From Burkholderiales bacterium (lineage in GTDB: Bacteria; Pseudomonadota; Gammaproteobacteria; Burkholderiales; Burkholderiaceae): 6,375 nucleotides of DNA. Where the stretch lies: NCBI GenBank assembly GCA_947372535.1, contig CANBUA010000268.1, positions 1-6,375 of the forward strand, read 5' to 3'. Shown here in pieces: positions 6,366 through 6,375 of the stretch; position 1 is the stretch's first letter; the number at the start of each line of letters is the position of its first letter. The notes under the pieces are model-generated. The model was not told where the DNA came from, made no database searches, and saw only the letters and a list, made by a program, of their open reading frames with translations. The position numbers were made by a program, and so were the translations under genes.

Positions 6366-6375
6366 ACGCTGGTCG

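Overview
The window is an ordinary-looking stretch of chromosomal DNA from a high-GC proteobacterium, most likely a betaproteobacterium of the order Burkholderiales (Comamonadaceae-like). This rests on the strongly G/C-biased third codon positions, the character of the PolA and Ppk1 proteins, and the gene order. I cannot name a genus. Coding density is high, and I see no mobile element, tRNA, rRNA or CRISPR array.

Layout: (1) Positions 1-31 hold the intrinsic terminator of an upstream gene that lies outside the window. It is followed by a short gap with a 12-bp palindrome. (2) polA (111-2933, +) encodes a complete three-domain DNA polymerase I with all exonuclease and polymerase catalytic residues intact. 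(3) A 91-bp gap carries a good match to a PhoB box, spaced correctly from a -10-like hexamer. It leads into (4) ppk1 (3025-5136, +, GTG start), polyphosphate kinase with both active-site histidines. (5) Only 31 bp later comes sixA (5168-5641, +), a small phosphohistidine phosphatase with a good ribosome binding site, probably in one transcript with ppk1. (6) A HAD-family phosphatase of the Gph/MupP type (5673-6353, -) converges on sixA from the other strand. Its start overlaps or abuts the end of an upstream minus-strand gene that is cut off by the window edge.

How the parts fit: polA is a housekeeping repair and replication gene with no evident link to its neighbours. ppk1 and sixA form a phosphate-related unit: the Pho box suggests that phosphate starvation induces polyphosphate synthesis, and the neighbouring phosphatase acts on phosphohistidine, the same kind of modification that Ppk1 uses as its catalytic intermediate. 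The HAD phosphatase is either a phosphoglycolate salvage enzyme or, by my reading of its sequence, a MurNAc-6-phosphate phosphatase of cell-wall recycling.

I found no convincing undescribed system. The points most worth checking are the Pho box with its third half-site, the ppk1-sixA pairing, and the true substrate of the HAD enzyme. The long open frames antisense to polA and ppk1 are composition-driven shadows.
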